A stretch of 64,000 nt of DNA from Cymodocea nodosa (taxonomy: Eukaryota > Streptophyta > Magnoliopsida > Alismatales > Cymodoceaceae): positions 19,755,501 to 19,819,500 of the forward strand of contig JAZBRI010000003.1 in NCBI GenBank assembly GCA_036874045.1, read 5' to 3'. The position numbers and the translations under genes were made by a program. The notes below the pieces were generated by a model. It saw only the letters and a program-made list of their open reading frames with translations. It did no database searches and was not told the origin of the DNA. Positions 22,701 through 33,521 of this stretch are shown in pieces (the stretch's first letter is position 1; each line of letters begins with the position of its first letter).

Positions 22701-23520
22701 ACAATAGAACCACAATTATGTGTCTTTAGGACAACACTATCGGCAAGAACTCAGTCTTTAAAAAGGAATACACTCCATATCATAAGAACGAGTATTTAGC
22801 CTATAACAAAAGAATTACCGATTTACCACCAAGGAATGATGCGGATTTCTAAAAATCAGGGGCATAAAATTGTAAAAGGAATCTACCGTGATGTGCATCC
22901 AGAGAAACAACTTAAAATATGAAGAGGTATGTACATTTTCAGGATCGAAGAGTACAAAAGAAGAGTTCAGAAAAACATGTACCATTAGTAGTTATCAAAC
23001 AAAAAATCGTCCCTCTAATCACGAAATTGGGCAGAAACGCTAACGGCATAAGAACAACTCACTTTTTAAAGCAATCCAACACCTCACTCACGACAGTGGC
23101 ATCAACGTCAGCGAACAATGTATCACCTAAACCATTGGAGCCCGGTCCAGCCTCCCTCCGGTCAAGATTCTCACTAGGCCGAACCGGCCTGTACAAGAAG
23201 AAATCATACAGAAACCTCCCTTGCGGCGTGAGCATGGCAGAGTACAAGGGTGACGAGCCCAGCGGGGACGCGTTGGGCGTTGGATGGTCGGACGACCTGG
23301 ACACGGTCTGCTCAGAAACTGCTGCCACCGCGAGGGGTCTGACATCGTTGCTGAGCAGACCGTTGAGGAACTTGATCGTGTCAGGGCCGTCGAACTTGAC
23401 GACGGCGCGTGAGCCCAGGCGGCATGTGAGAGAACCTAGCTCGTCGACACGAGTGGTGGACGGGCGGGCGAAATAGCGGAGGAGTGTAGGGAAAACGAAG
23501 GATGATCTGAACAGAGCCAT
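19711..23520 (-). CDS. IBA57: IBA57, mitochondrial [4Fe-4S] assembly factor (COG0354, GcvT-like), five exons
   Basis: Exons on the minus strand are 23063-23520, 22101-22351, 21890-21988, 20028-20186 and 19711-19946. They total 1203 nt, 400 aa plus TAA. All four introns (711, 112, 1703 and 81 bp) have GT-AG borders and the phases agree. The protein follows Arabidopsis At4g12130 closely: an Arg-rich N-terminus likely to be a mitochondrial presequence (residues 1-20); the folate-binding GcvT fold from [31 protein letters not shown] near residue 98; [12 protein letters not shown] at the exon 1-2 junction; the diagnostic KGCYLGQE motif in exon 4; [11 protein letters not shown]; and a C-terminal PEWWPAEW. 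Known role: it works with ISCA proteins late in mitochondrial iron-sulfur assembly, making [4Fe-4S] clusters for aconitase, lipoate synthase and others, in a folate-dependent manner. It looks intact, and GC-rich exon 1 contrasts with the AT-rich introns. Its neighbour CML has no evident link. Confidence 0.95.
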
Positions 23521-23640
23521 TCCCTTTCTCCCGGCGAGCTGGGGGTGTCTTCGTTTAGGGTTCGCTTTGCGAGAGAGAAAATGGTCGCAGTTTCTCGGGG
23601 CAACGAAACGCTGACATTGTCGAGTTTATTTTGACAAAAG
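23521..23640 (-). promoter_or_regulatory. Proximal upstream region / 5' UTR of IBA57
   Basis: About 120 bp of moderately GC-rich unique sequence separate the IBA57 ATG from the AT-rich G-family LTR. No clear TATA box is visible within it. The nearest TATA-like stretches lie in the LTR at 23670-23780. Confidence 0.45.
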
Positions 23641-24288
23641 ACATCTATAAGTTTAGTTTAACGGACTCACGTATATAAATAATAATATATATATTATTTA
23701 ACTTAACGGATTTACATATATAAATTATAATATATATATATATATTATTTAATTCAACAAATGTATATAAATAATAATATATATATCATATGTAATAAAA
23801 AAATAATTTATAAGTTTATAATGCTAATATAACATGTTATCTTGGTATTTAATTAAGCAATTCAATACTTATATAATACTAACTTAACAAGTTCAGATAT
23901 ACAACTTATAAATTTACTCGTTAACTCAACGAATTTTTACGTAATCTTTTTATCTTTTAAACTTATAACTCAATAAGTTGTCACGTGATCTTTTTACGAA
24001 AAAAAATATTAACTCGACAAGTTGTTACTGTGTACTATACCTAATATAAATATATAAAAAAAAGTATACCATGTTTAATATTATAAAATCACACATAAAC
24101 TAGGTTTTCAATCTTCAGAAATAATGCTTAATTAACATTTAATTCCTTTAAATTATGCATATTATGTAATTAAGGCTTATAATTGTATAATTATAACATA
24201 ATAACTTAATTCTCATATAATAAGCTAAATATCATGCAATTAACCATTCATTAACCACTAATATTATGTATAATTTCGTTCTAAACAC
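23641..24288 (-). repeat. Gypsy LTR, family G, next to IBA57
   Basis: It is the reverse complement of the first part of the LTR at 52539. The right end reads CGTTCTAAACAC at about 24288, the mirror of the TGTTTAGAATG start, and the inner block TTAAGGCTTATAATTG matches. The left part holds three AT-rich direct repeats of about 50 bp (starting near 23658, 23700 and 23752), each with AACGGA- or AACAAA-like cores followed by TATATAAATAATAATATA. It also has AACTCAACGAAT-type motifs. Confidence 0.7.
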
Positions 24289-24319
24289 TTCCTCCATCCT
24301 TAAGTTTTTCTAGTCCCTT

Positions 24320-24786
24320 AGCAAACTATGAATGTTAGAAAAAAAATCAGGAGTGACCCGAACGCCTACAAATGACGTCAACACCCCACCATCGTAAACC
24401 CAAAAGAAGCCTACATTAGTGAAGAAGAAGTCGTCCCCTAGTCCATTAAAGGGAGACTAGGAAAACCTACACTATCGATCTCTCATGTATTAAGGGGCTA
24501 ACAAGAAAAGCCCCCAAGACTCTAAGCAAGTCTCTCAGGTACGAGTAAGGAAGGTGTAAGACACCCTACCCACCCAACCGAAGCTAGCCTCTCTAGAGGG
24601 TCGTGTAAATGTTCTATTAAGCTCTAAAACACAACACAAGGGATTATAGGACAATAAAAATGTTCCTCCTAGAAACCATAGGTCCATAAGGCCTATGTAA
24701 AGACCACAAGTCTTTAGTCAAAATAGGGGAAAAAAGTTAAAGGTCAAAGTAAACTAGTTAACTTTGACTTTGACATCTACGAGCCT
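24320..24786. other. Unassigned block inserted in the Gypsy 3' region
   Basis: About 450 bp of less AT-rich sequence interrupt the alignment between this Gypsy fragment and 52250-52500. On the minus strand it contains GGTAGGGTGTCTTACACC followed by TTCCTTACTCGTACC, reminiscent of conserved blocks in some plant retroelement LTRs or leaders. I cannot name it, and I saw no terminal repeats or coding sequence. Confidence 0.35.
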
Positions 24787-25923
24787 ACCTTTCTCAAATA
24801 TACTTCAAATATAATTAATAACATACAAAATATACTTGTATAAGATAGTTGTTAACTATATTATACTATCAATTTTTCTCAGAAACATCTGCTATCTTGA
24901 ATTTATCAAGTATGATTTCTAGAATCAATTTCAATTGTATATGAATCAAAATACAACTTTAAACTTAATATAATTAGAACAAGAAGAATAATGAAATGTA
25001 TCTTAGATAAACACCTTCAAAAGTACTGGTTTAGATTGAAACCTTAGTAATCATATTGATAGAGAAATTATACTTAACTCAAAAATATCTATACTTTTAA
25101 TGAAACATTTTTCATCATTTTAGAATAATATATGAATATATTTACTTTAAAAGTTAGTTTAAAAGCTTGAAGCATATAATACTTTTCTAGTGTACCCATA
25201 TAATGAGCTTTCAATCAATAATCCTAAGTTTTAGCAAGACCTTAGGTTGCTAGATTTAAAGAGTTTTTTATCAAGTCAACAATCCTTACATACATTTATG
25301 CTCAAGTACAAAAAGCTTGTGATCAAACAAATCAATAAACTCTCAAAGATTTTCACTTTATAAGCTTTTTTTTTTCATTTGCAGCATGTGTATTTCATTA
25401 ATACAAATTCAATAAAGTGCAAATCTCATATAATCTTGCTTCTATAATTTACTGAAAATATGAATCAATATCAAAAAGCTCATACTTTTTACTAGTAGTT
25501 CAATATGATTTACACCTAAATCATTCCACAAGTTTAATCAATCAAAAATTAATAATTCAATCTAAAAATTAATAATTCAACTTTTTAGAATTTCAAACAA
25601 ATTCTAAGTTTCTGTTAAGCATATAGATTTCCATTTAAAATGGTAAAGTAGTTAAACTCATAAAATTCATTAAAAACATAAGATACTACATCATTACTGC
25701 TAATACATTATATCTTCTATAGTAACCTAGATATTACTCAGATATCTATGATAAATATATAATATCTATAAGGTAAAAAAAAATCGTCAATATCATCTAG
25801 GATATATTCTTTCTTTGAAGGTTTTAGTTAAGTTTTAGAAAGTTTCAATTTTTGTATCGGATAGTTTCAAATATCGAAAGGTTTCAATTTTTGGAAGGTT
25901 TCACCTAACTTTCGAATAGTTTT
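24787..25923 (-). repeat. Gypsy family G, 3' noncoding interior, reverse copy 1
   Basis: It is the reverse complement of 51240-52310. Shared runs include AACAAGAAGAATAATGAA, ATATGTATTTCATTAATAC-like sequence and ACTTTAAAAGT. The end near 25860-25920 carries GTTTCAATTTTTGG-type repeats. No coding potential. It is cut off at 25924 by an X-family LTR. Confidence 0.75.
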
Positions 25924-27502
25924 TGTAAGATTGTATGGCTACACAAGAGGGGGGTGAATTGTGTTTTTCAACATTTTCGATTATAATTGAAACTTCAAAA
26001 TTAAAAACAAGTCAAGTCACTATTTTCATAAAATCATTTTTATTCAAGGTTTCAATTACAATATACCATTCAATTCTCCTTAGAAATTGTAGATGCAATT
26101 ATATATCAATACCATGTTTCATCTACATAATTTCATAACTACAAACAGAAAAAACTAATGTGCAGAATTTAAAACATTTCTCCCTGTTTGAGATCTTTCT
26201 TCTTCTTCTTCTTTTTCTTTTTCAACAATTCTTTAGTGACGAATATCTTATCTTTCTTTTCTTCACCAAATTTGCTTTCTTCTGATTCTTCAGATCTTTA
26301 GTGACATAAATCTAACCTTTTCTACTTCATTGAATTTTCTTCCACTTGAGAGTTTTTCCCCAAAGAGGTGTTTTTGATCCCTGAAAAGATATTTCGTTTG
26401 GTGTGTAGGGATAATTGATCAACGAGAATTCTATGCCTTTTATATTGTATCTTCATTTCATGCATATCCTCCATGTTTAATCACTATTAGTTTTCCACTT
26501 CTTCACGTGTTCTCTTTTTCCTTCATCGAAATACACACGTTCTGACCCACATTTACATTTTGAATTTTCTTTAATCATCAATCCTGGATCTTTGAAAAAT
26601 TTCCTACAAAATAAACTTTCTCATCTAAAATTTTTCATCAAGTGTAATAAGAAGTCGTTACTTTAATGTTAACTAAACGAGTAATACAAGTAGATATATA
26701 ACTTAATGTTTCTAACTTAACTAGTTCCTCATGTGCCAACTCACGTGACAAGTACTGTAGCTAACTCAACGAACTAAGTTCATGGTGTTACGCTAACTCA
26801 ACGAACCAGCTTCATGGTGTTACAATAACTTAACAAACCAACTCCATTGTGTTATAGATAACTCAACGAACTAATAATAAACAAATGTTTTTATAATAAG
26901 AATTTTAACATATACAAAAATAACAACTTAAGTTTTATAACGCTAACCTAATGCGTTGCCTTAGTGTTCAATATAGCAACTCAACGCGTGTAGTTATGTT
27001 AACTTAACGAGTTAAACATATGCACCTCACGTGATACAATATAATATTTGTAACCTTTAATTTCACCATGTGTACAACACTAACTTAACGAGTTCGTCTC
27101 TTCTTTTACTCATTAACTTAACAAGTTCTCACGGGACCTATTTTAACCTTTAAGCCTTTAACTTAACGAGTTCTCACGTGACCTCTATACGAATAAAACT
27201 CTAACTTAACGAGTTGTCTAAACGTGTAATGTTCATGATATAGAAAATATAACTTTAAAACATATCATGCTTTTCAATAAAAATACATATTAACTTAACG
27301 TTTAGTTAAATGAGAAATTAATGCAACGAAAGGATTAGTTATTTAACTTAGTATAATTTTAGATTTAATATAGACAAGTATTTATATCAATAAACTTTTT
27401 CTATATTAATTGATGTTCTTAATTTCCTTTCACAAGCAATAGTAATTGGGTAAATATGATTACTTTCATTTAGCACACATCATCAAAACAAAATACTCAA
27501 CA
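25924..27502 (-). repeat. Sirevirus-type LTR, family X, minus strand, complete
   Basis: Read on the minus strand it runs from TGTTGAGTATTTTG (27502) to CCATACAATCTTACA (25924), 1579 bp. It carries the full set of motif repeats, CACGTG sites and the CACCCCCCTCTTGTG end block. No internal coding region follows on either side, so it is a solo LTR or rearranged piece. Immediately to its right lies X LTR sequence in the opposite orientation. Confidence 0.85.
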
Positions 27503-27966
27503 CGTTGAGTTAGCGTAACACCACGAAGCTGGTTTGTTGAGTTATCTGTAACACAACGGAGTTAGTTCATTGAGTTAGCTAAAGTACTTTGTCACATGAT
27601 TTGGCATACGATGAACTCGTTGAGTTAGATACGTTAAGTTATAAATCTACTTGTATTACTCGGTTAGTTAACATTAACACAACAAATTATTACACTTGAT
27701 GAAAAATTTTGGACGAGAAAGTTTATTTTGCAGGAAATTTTTTAGAGATCCAAGATTGATGAATAAAATAAATTCAAAAAGAAAACGTGGGTCAGAACGT
27801 GTGTATTTCGATGAAGGAAAAACAAAAGATGTGAAGAGTGGAAAACTGATAATGATTAAACGTGGAGGATATGCATGAAGTGAATATACAGTATAAAAGG
27901 CATAGAATTCTCATTGATCAATTATCCCTACACACTAAATGAAATATCCTTTTAGGGATCAAAAAC
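27503..27966 (+). repeat. Older X LTR, left part
   Basis: It corresponds to the interior of the X LTR from the CGTTGAGTTAGC repeats to the GGGATCAAAAAC block after the TATA-like GTATAAAAGGC. It is interrupted at 27966 by a younger X LTR and continues at 29580. Confidence 0.85.
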
Positions 27967-29579
27967 TATTGAGTATTTTTGTTTTGATGATGTGTGCTGA
28001 ATGAAAATAATCATATTTCCTCAATTACTATTGCTTGTGAAAAGAAATTAAAATCATCAATTAATACAGAAAAAGCTTACTGATATAAATACTTGTCTAT
28101 ATTGGATCTGAAGTTAATAACTAGTCGTTTCGTTGCATTAATTTCTCATTTAGCTAAACGTTAAGTTAACGTTTGTTTTTATTGAAAAGCATGATATGTT
28201 TTAATGTTATATCTTATGTATCATGAATAGTGCACGTTTAGACAACTCGTTAAGTTAGAGTTTTGTTTGTATAGAGGTCACGTGAGAACTCCTTAAGTTA
28301 GAGGCTTAAAGGTTAAAATAGGTCACGTGATAACTCGTTAAGTTAGTGAGTAAAAGAAGAGACGAACTTGTTAAGTTAGTGTTATACACGTGGTAAAATT
28401 ATAAGTTACGAATGTTGTATTGTATCACGTGAGGTGCACATGTTTAACTCGTTAAGTTAACATAACTAAACGCGTTGAGTTGCTATATTGAACACTAAGG
28501 CAACGCGTTAGGTTAGCGTTATAAACTTAAGTTGTTATTTTTTGCACATGGTAAAATTCTTATTATAAAAACATTTGTTTATTACTGGTTCGTTGAATTA
28601 TCATAACACAATGAAAATGGTTCATTGAATTATCATAACACAACAGAGATGGTTTGTTGAGATAGCATAATACTACAGACTTAGTTCATTGAGTTAGCTA
28701 CAGTACTTGTCACGTGAAATGGCACATGAGGAACTCGTTAAGTTAGAAACGTTAAGTTATATATATACTTATGTTACTCATTTAGTTAACATTAAAGTAA
28801 CGACTTCTTATTACACTGATGAAAAACTTTTGGACGAGAAAGTTTATTTTGCAGGAAATTTTTCAGAGATCCAAGACTAATGATTAAAGAAAATTCGAAA
28901 TATAAACGTGGGTTGGAACGTGTGTGTTTTGATGAAGGAAAAAGAAAAGACGTGGAGAACTAGAAAACTAGTAGTGGTTAAACGTGAAGGATATGCATGA
29001 AATGAAGATATAGTATAAAAGGCATAGAATTCTCGTTGATCAATTTATCCTTGCACACAAAACGAAAAAGATTTTCAAGGATCAAACCATCCCTGCACAC
29101 CAAAAGAAAAATCTTTTTCAGGGATCAAAAACACCTCTTCGGGAAAATCTCTTAAGTGGAAGAAAGTTCAGTGAAGCATAAAAAGGTAAGATTTTCGTCA
29201 CTAAAGATTTGAAGTATCAGAAGAAAGCAAATTCGGTGAAGCATGAAAAGACAAGATATTCGTCACTGAAGAATTGCTGAAGAAGAAAAAGAAGAAGAAG
29301 AAAGATCTCAAACAGGGAGAAAAGTTTTAAATTCTGCAAATTAGTTTTCTCTGTTTGTAGTTATGAAATTGTTTAGATGATACATGGTATCGAAATATAA
29401 TTGCATCTACAATTTCTAAGGAGAATTGAATTGTATATTGTAATTGAAACCTTGAATAAAAATGATTTTATGAAAACAATGTCTCGACTTGTTTTTGAGT
29501 TTTAAAGTTTCAATTATATTTCAGAAAATATTAAAAATACACAATTCACCCCCCTCTTGTGTAGCCATACGATCCTACA
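27967..29579 (+). repeat. Solo LTR, family X, complete, AAAAC duplications
   Basis: 1613 bp from the TTGAGTATTTTTG start to the CCATACGATCCTACA end. AAAAC occurs at 27962-27966 and 29580-29584, a 5-bp target duplication showing insertion into an older X LTR of the same orientation, presumably followed by LTR-LTR recombination that removed the interior. Confidence 0.92.
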
Positions 29580-30029
29580 AAAACACCTCTTCAAGAAAAA
29601 GCTCTTAGAAGGAAGAAAATTTAGTGAAGTAGAAAAAGTCAAATTTATGTCACTGAAGATTTGAAATATTAGAAGAAAGCAAATTCGATGAAGCAAAGAA
29701 AGTCAGATATTTATCACTAAAGAATTGCAGAAGAAAAGACGAAGAAGAAGAAAAGAAAAATCTCGAATAGGGAGAAATATTTTAAATTTCTTAAATTAAT
29801 TTTCTTTGTTTGTAGTTATGAAATTGATTAGATGAAACATGGTATCGTTATATAATTGCATCTACAATTTTAGAGGAGAATTGAATTGTATATTGTAATT
29901 GAAACCTTGAATAAAATGATTTGATTAAAATAGTGTCTTGACTTGTTTTTATTTTTGAAGTTTCAATTATAATCGAAAATGTTGAAAAACACAATTCACC
30001 CCTCTCTTGTGTAGCCATTTGATCCTACA
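29580..30029 (+). repeat. Older X LTR, right part
   Basis: The alignment resumes at the ACACCTCTTC block and runs to the LTR end GATCCTACA at 30029. The pieces left and right of the younger solo LTR abut in X-LTR coordinates. Confidence 0.88.
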
Positions 30030-30250
30030 TAATGGCTCAAGTGTAATTAAAGGTTTATTAACCCTAAGTTGGGTAGTATATAAACCTTTATGATGTTGTA
30101 AAACATTGTAGTTGATTGTGTTGAAGCTCATAGTAGAACCTTCAACTCTTTGTGGACCTAGGTTGTTGCTGAACCACGTAAATCCTATGTTTTCAATGTT
30201 TTTTCTTCCTCTTTCTCTTCACTTCCAGTTTTAGTGAGTTTAGAGGTAAG
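30030..30250 (+). repeat. Fragment of another short Copia LTR
   Basis: GTATATAAACC (about 30070) followed by a TGGACCTAGG...TTGCTGAACCACGTAAATCC block resembles the 3' half of the Tork-type LTRs at 9037 and 13986, but it belongs to a different family. No primer site or coding region follows. Confidence 0.5.
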
Positions 30251-30329
30251 CTTTTCAGAATTGTGCCATAGTGAGTTGACTGAATGATCAGGTTTAAATC
30301 CAACATCACATAGATGGTACTTATATTAT

Positions 30330-31215
30330 CAATTTTTTTTCTTTCTAACATCTATTATCTTGAATTTTTCAATATGATTTTTAGAATAAATTTCAACTAC
30401 ATACGAATCAAAACACAATTCAACTCAATATGATTAAAACAAGAAGAATAATGAATTGTATATCAAATAAACAACTTCAAAAGTATAATTCTAGATTCAT
30501 ACTTCAGTAATCATAGACAACAAAGAATATACTCAATTCAAAAGATATATATATCTTCACAAAACACTTTTATTTTTTTAGAACAGTATATGCATATTTT
30601 TACTTTAAAAGTCAATTTGAAAAGCTTGAATCATACAAAAGCTTTCTAGTGTATCTATGTATCGAGCTTTCAATCAATAATTCTATATTTGATCAGGAAC
30701 TTAGGTTGCTAGATTTAAAAAGTCCCTTTTTAGGTCAACAATCCTACATACCTATTTGTTCAAGCACAAAAGGCTCGTGATCAAACAAATCAATAAACTC
30801 AAAGTTTTTCTTTTTTTTTTCTTTCTTCAACATGGTATATATATGTATTTCATTAATACAGATGCAATAAAACACAAATCTCATATAATCCTACTTCTAT
30901 AATTTATTGAAAACATGAATCCATATCAATAAGCTTATACTTTTTTTGTAGTTTAATAAGATTTACATGTAAATCATTCTACAAGTTTAATCAATCAAAT
31001 TAAATGTATCCTTGATCATATGTATCTCATTTAATCCAAAAAATCAATATTTCAACTCTTTCAGGATTTTAAATCATTTCTAGAGTTTCAGTTAAGCATT
31101 TTGATTTCTTTTTAAAATCATGAAACTGTTAAACTCATAAAATTCAGCAAAAACATAAGATACTATATCTAGAATTGTATTAATAGTAAACTTTTATAGC
31201 ATCTTATATAAGATT
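30330..31215 (-). repeat. Gypsy family G, 3' noncoding interior, reverse copy 2
   Basis: It is the reverse complement of 51350-52260, nearly without interruption, and also aligns with 24830-25800. It has no coding potential. Three copies of this roughly 900-bp noncoding block in the window show that G was an active family. Confidence 0.8.
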
Positions 31216-31440
31216 CTAAATATAACTGTATTATTGTGAAAAGTTAAATTAGAAACTTGTTTGATTTGTTTTTATACTTATATTAATAAATTCTTTTAGA
31301 AGTAAACAAATAACCTTTCACACAAATTAGATATTAAGTCCAATTTGTATTTTAATTGCAAGTGCACAATGTATATTGTATTTGTGTGCAAGTATAGGTT
31401 GATACCATAGAGATTGAGTAAGAATTGTCGATACAATATG
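31216..31440. other. Unassigned AT-rich DNA
   Basis: No gene. The stretch 31355-31430 (TTGCAAGTGCACAATG, later ATAGAGATTGAG) resembles leader sequence found in some plant Gypsy elements. This is a weak impression only. Confidence 0.25.
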
Positions 31441-32002
31441 AGAATCTTAAGAAAGTTGACCAAACATGATCTTGTTAGAGGTGTGCCCGAACTTAAATTC
31501 AAAAGGGATAAATAAACTGTGTAGTGACTATACGATTGGAAATCAAATGAAATCAGTACATAAGAGTATTGAAGATATTGCCATAAGTCAGCCACTAGAA
31601 CTACATATGGACCTGTTTGGTCCTACTCAAACAGCCAGTTTAAGAGGAAGAAAATATATCATAGTGGTAGTTGATGATTACACAAGATTCACTTGGGTTA
31701 TTTTCTTAGCACACAAGAATGAAGCTTGTAATGAATTCAAACATCTCTGCATTAGAATTCAAAATGAAAAAGAATCAACTATGAAAAAATTAGAAGTGAT
31801 CATGGAGGTGAATTTGAAAATTCTGATTTCAAAGACTTATGTAATTCTTTTGGTATACTACATGAGTTCTCATGTCCAAGAACTCCTACACAGAATAAAA
31901 TTGTAGAAAGGAAAAATAGATCAATATAAGAAATTGCAAGAACAATTTTTAATGCATCTGATCTACCAAAATTTTTATGGGTTGAAGTTGTGAATACTAG
32001 AT
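31441..32002 (+). pseudogene. Sirevirus integrase fragment (left part of a split element)
   Basis: It matches the integrase core of the nested element (compare 35530-35870), including the MDLFGPTQTASL region and the YTRFTWVIFL block. It is broken in several places. It is the left half of an older Sirevirus that the complete element at 32003 entered. The right half resumes at 39310, as the TAGAT duplication shows. Confidence 0.88.
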
Positions 32003-33472
32003 TGAAAGGACCTTTAGATTTTGATAATGCAAAAATCAATGTAAGGTTTTGAATTGTATTTATCAGGTTTAGTCAGTACAGCAAAAAAATCATAAATACT
32101 GAACGGAAGCTTAAAGGACTTGTCGGAGATTTAGATAACTATTCGAGTTTTCTTTTCGAAGAGTTAGATAACTATTTGAGTTTATCGGTGAGTTACAGGT
32201 ATAACTTTCCAGAACTTAAGTCATCCTATTACGCATGTGTAGAATGGAGAAGCCGGCAGTCAAAAGCTTAAAGGAAAAATTGGAGAGTTAGAAAGATAAC
32301 TATCCGAACATTCAAGAGAGTTTCAGTGAGTTACAATTTAACTATCTGAAACTTAAGTCACTAAATTTCCCACGTGCAGAATTCCAGACAGAAGTTCATA
32401 TAAGATTTCGAAGAGTTAGAAAGATAACTATCCAAATATTCAAGAGAGTTTCAGTGAGTTACAGTTTAACTATTCGAAACTTAAGTCATTGAATTTCCTA
32501 CGTGTAGAATTCCAAAGAGAAGCTCAAATAAGTTTTCGAAGAGTTAGAAAGATAACTATCTGAAATCCTGAAGCATTTCGATGAGTTACAAGGATAACCA
32601 TCTAAAACTTAAGTCAGTCTTTTACGCACGTGCTGAATTAAAGTAATCGAAAAGTTAACGAAGGGTTACTGTAGCCAAGTATCCGATAGTTAAATAACTG
32701 TTCGGTAAGTTACAGTTATAAGTATCCAATTGAATGACAGCTCGCAGTATATATTTTGGAATCCTACATGGCAAAAAGGTTTAAGTGATCTTTCGGTGAG
32801 TTACAGATATTCTTCGGTGAGTTACAGATATTTTTCGGAGAGTTACATAGCTAACTATCCGAAAGGTTAAGAAAATCGGAAGGACATCTTGAAATAACTT
32901 TCTGAACAGTAACTTACCGTATTTGGGACTAAAGTCTAATCAAGTACAGTAGAATACATCTGTTGGAAGAAAATATGATCGTTACACATGTTTGGTATAT
33001 ATACAAGATACAGACAATGGATTTAACTTAGCTTTTGCTCATATACATACTTACACCAAGCTCAATAGAAGAAAAGCTTTAGAGATCAAATCATCTTCAA
33101 CATTTACAGACTAAATTTCAGAAGCTCATCATGCACTCAACTCTGTTGCTCACAAGCTAGTATTTACTGAAGTACACGGATCAAAACTTCAGAGAAAGGA
33201 TTGATTGAAGCTTCGACAAGGAAGCTCAAGTGAATGGTTAGTTGGTTCTTGCTTAAACCTTAAAGCAAGTGATTGTAGGTTTGCAAGGGTTTAGTGAAGC
33301 CCAAGTATCCCTTGGGGGTGGACTAGCCGTTAGTGGTGAACTACCTAAAAATCTCTGTGTGAATTCTTTTATCGTGTGCTTGCTATCTCTTTACATTAAA
33401 CTACTTCTAAAAGGTTAAGAAACAAATTATTACCATTCACCCCCTCCTTTAGTAAGCCTTAAGGTCCTAACA
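32003..33472 (+). repeat. 5' LTR of S1
   Basis: TGAAAGGACC at the start and GGTCCTAACA at the end form an imperfect inverted pair. From 32120 to 32870 it carries at least eleven copies of a GAGTTAGAAAGATAACTAT-type motif, often followed by CCGAAA. TATATACAAG near 32998 is a possible TATA box. Confidence 0.93.
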
Positions 33473-33474
33473 CT

Positions 33475-33487
33475 TGGTATCAGAGTA
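33475..33487 (+). other. S1 primer binding site
   Basis: TGGTATCAGAGTA, two bases after the LTR, matches the initiator-Met primer site of plant Copia elements. Confidence 0.88.
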
Positions 33488-33521
33488 AGGTTGATCTTGT
33501 TAATAGATTTAACCATCTGAG

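Noticed and set aside
30030-30250. Possible host promoter with a TATA box
   Set aside because: The TATA is followed by the AACCACGTAAATCC block seen in Copia LTRs and by no gene, so an LTR fragment is the better reading.
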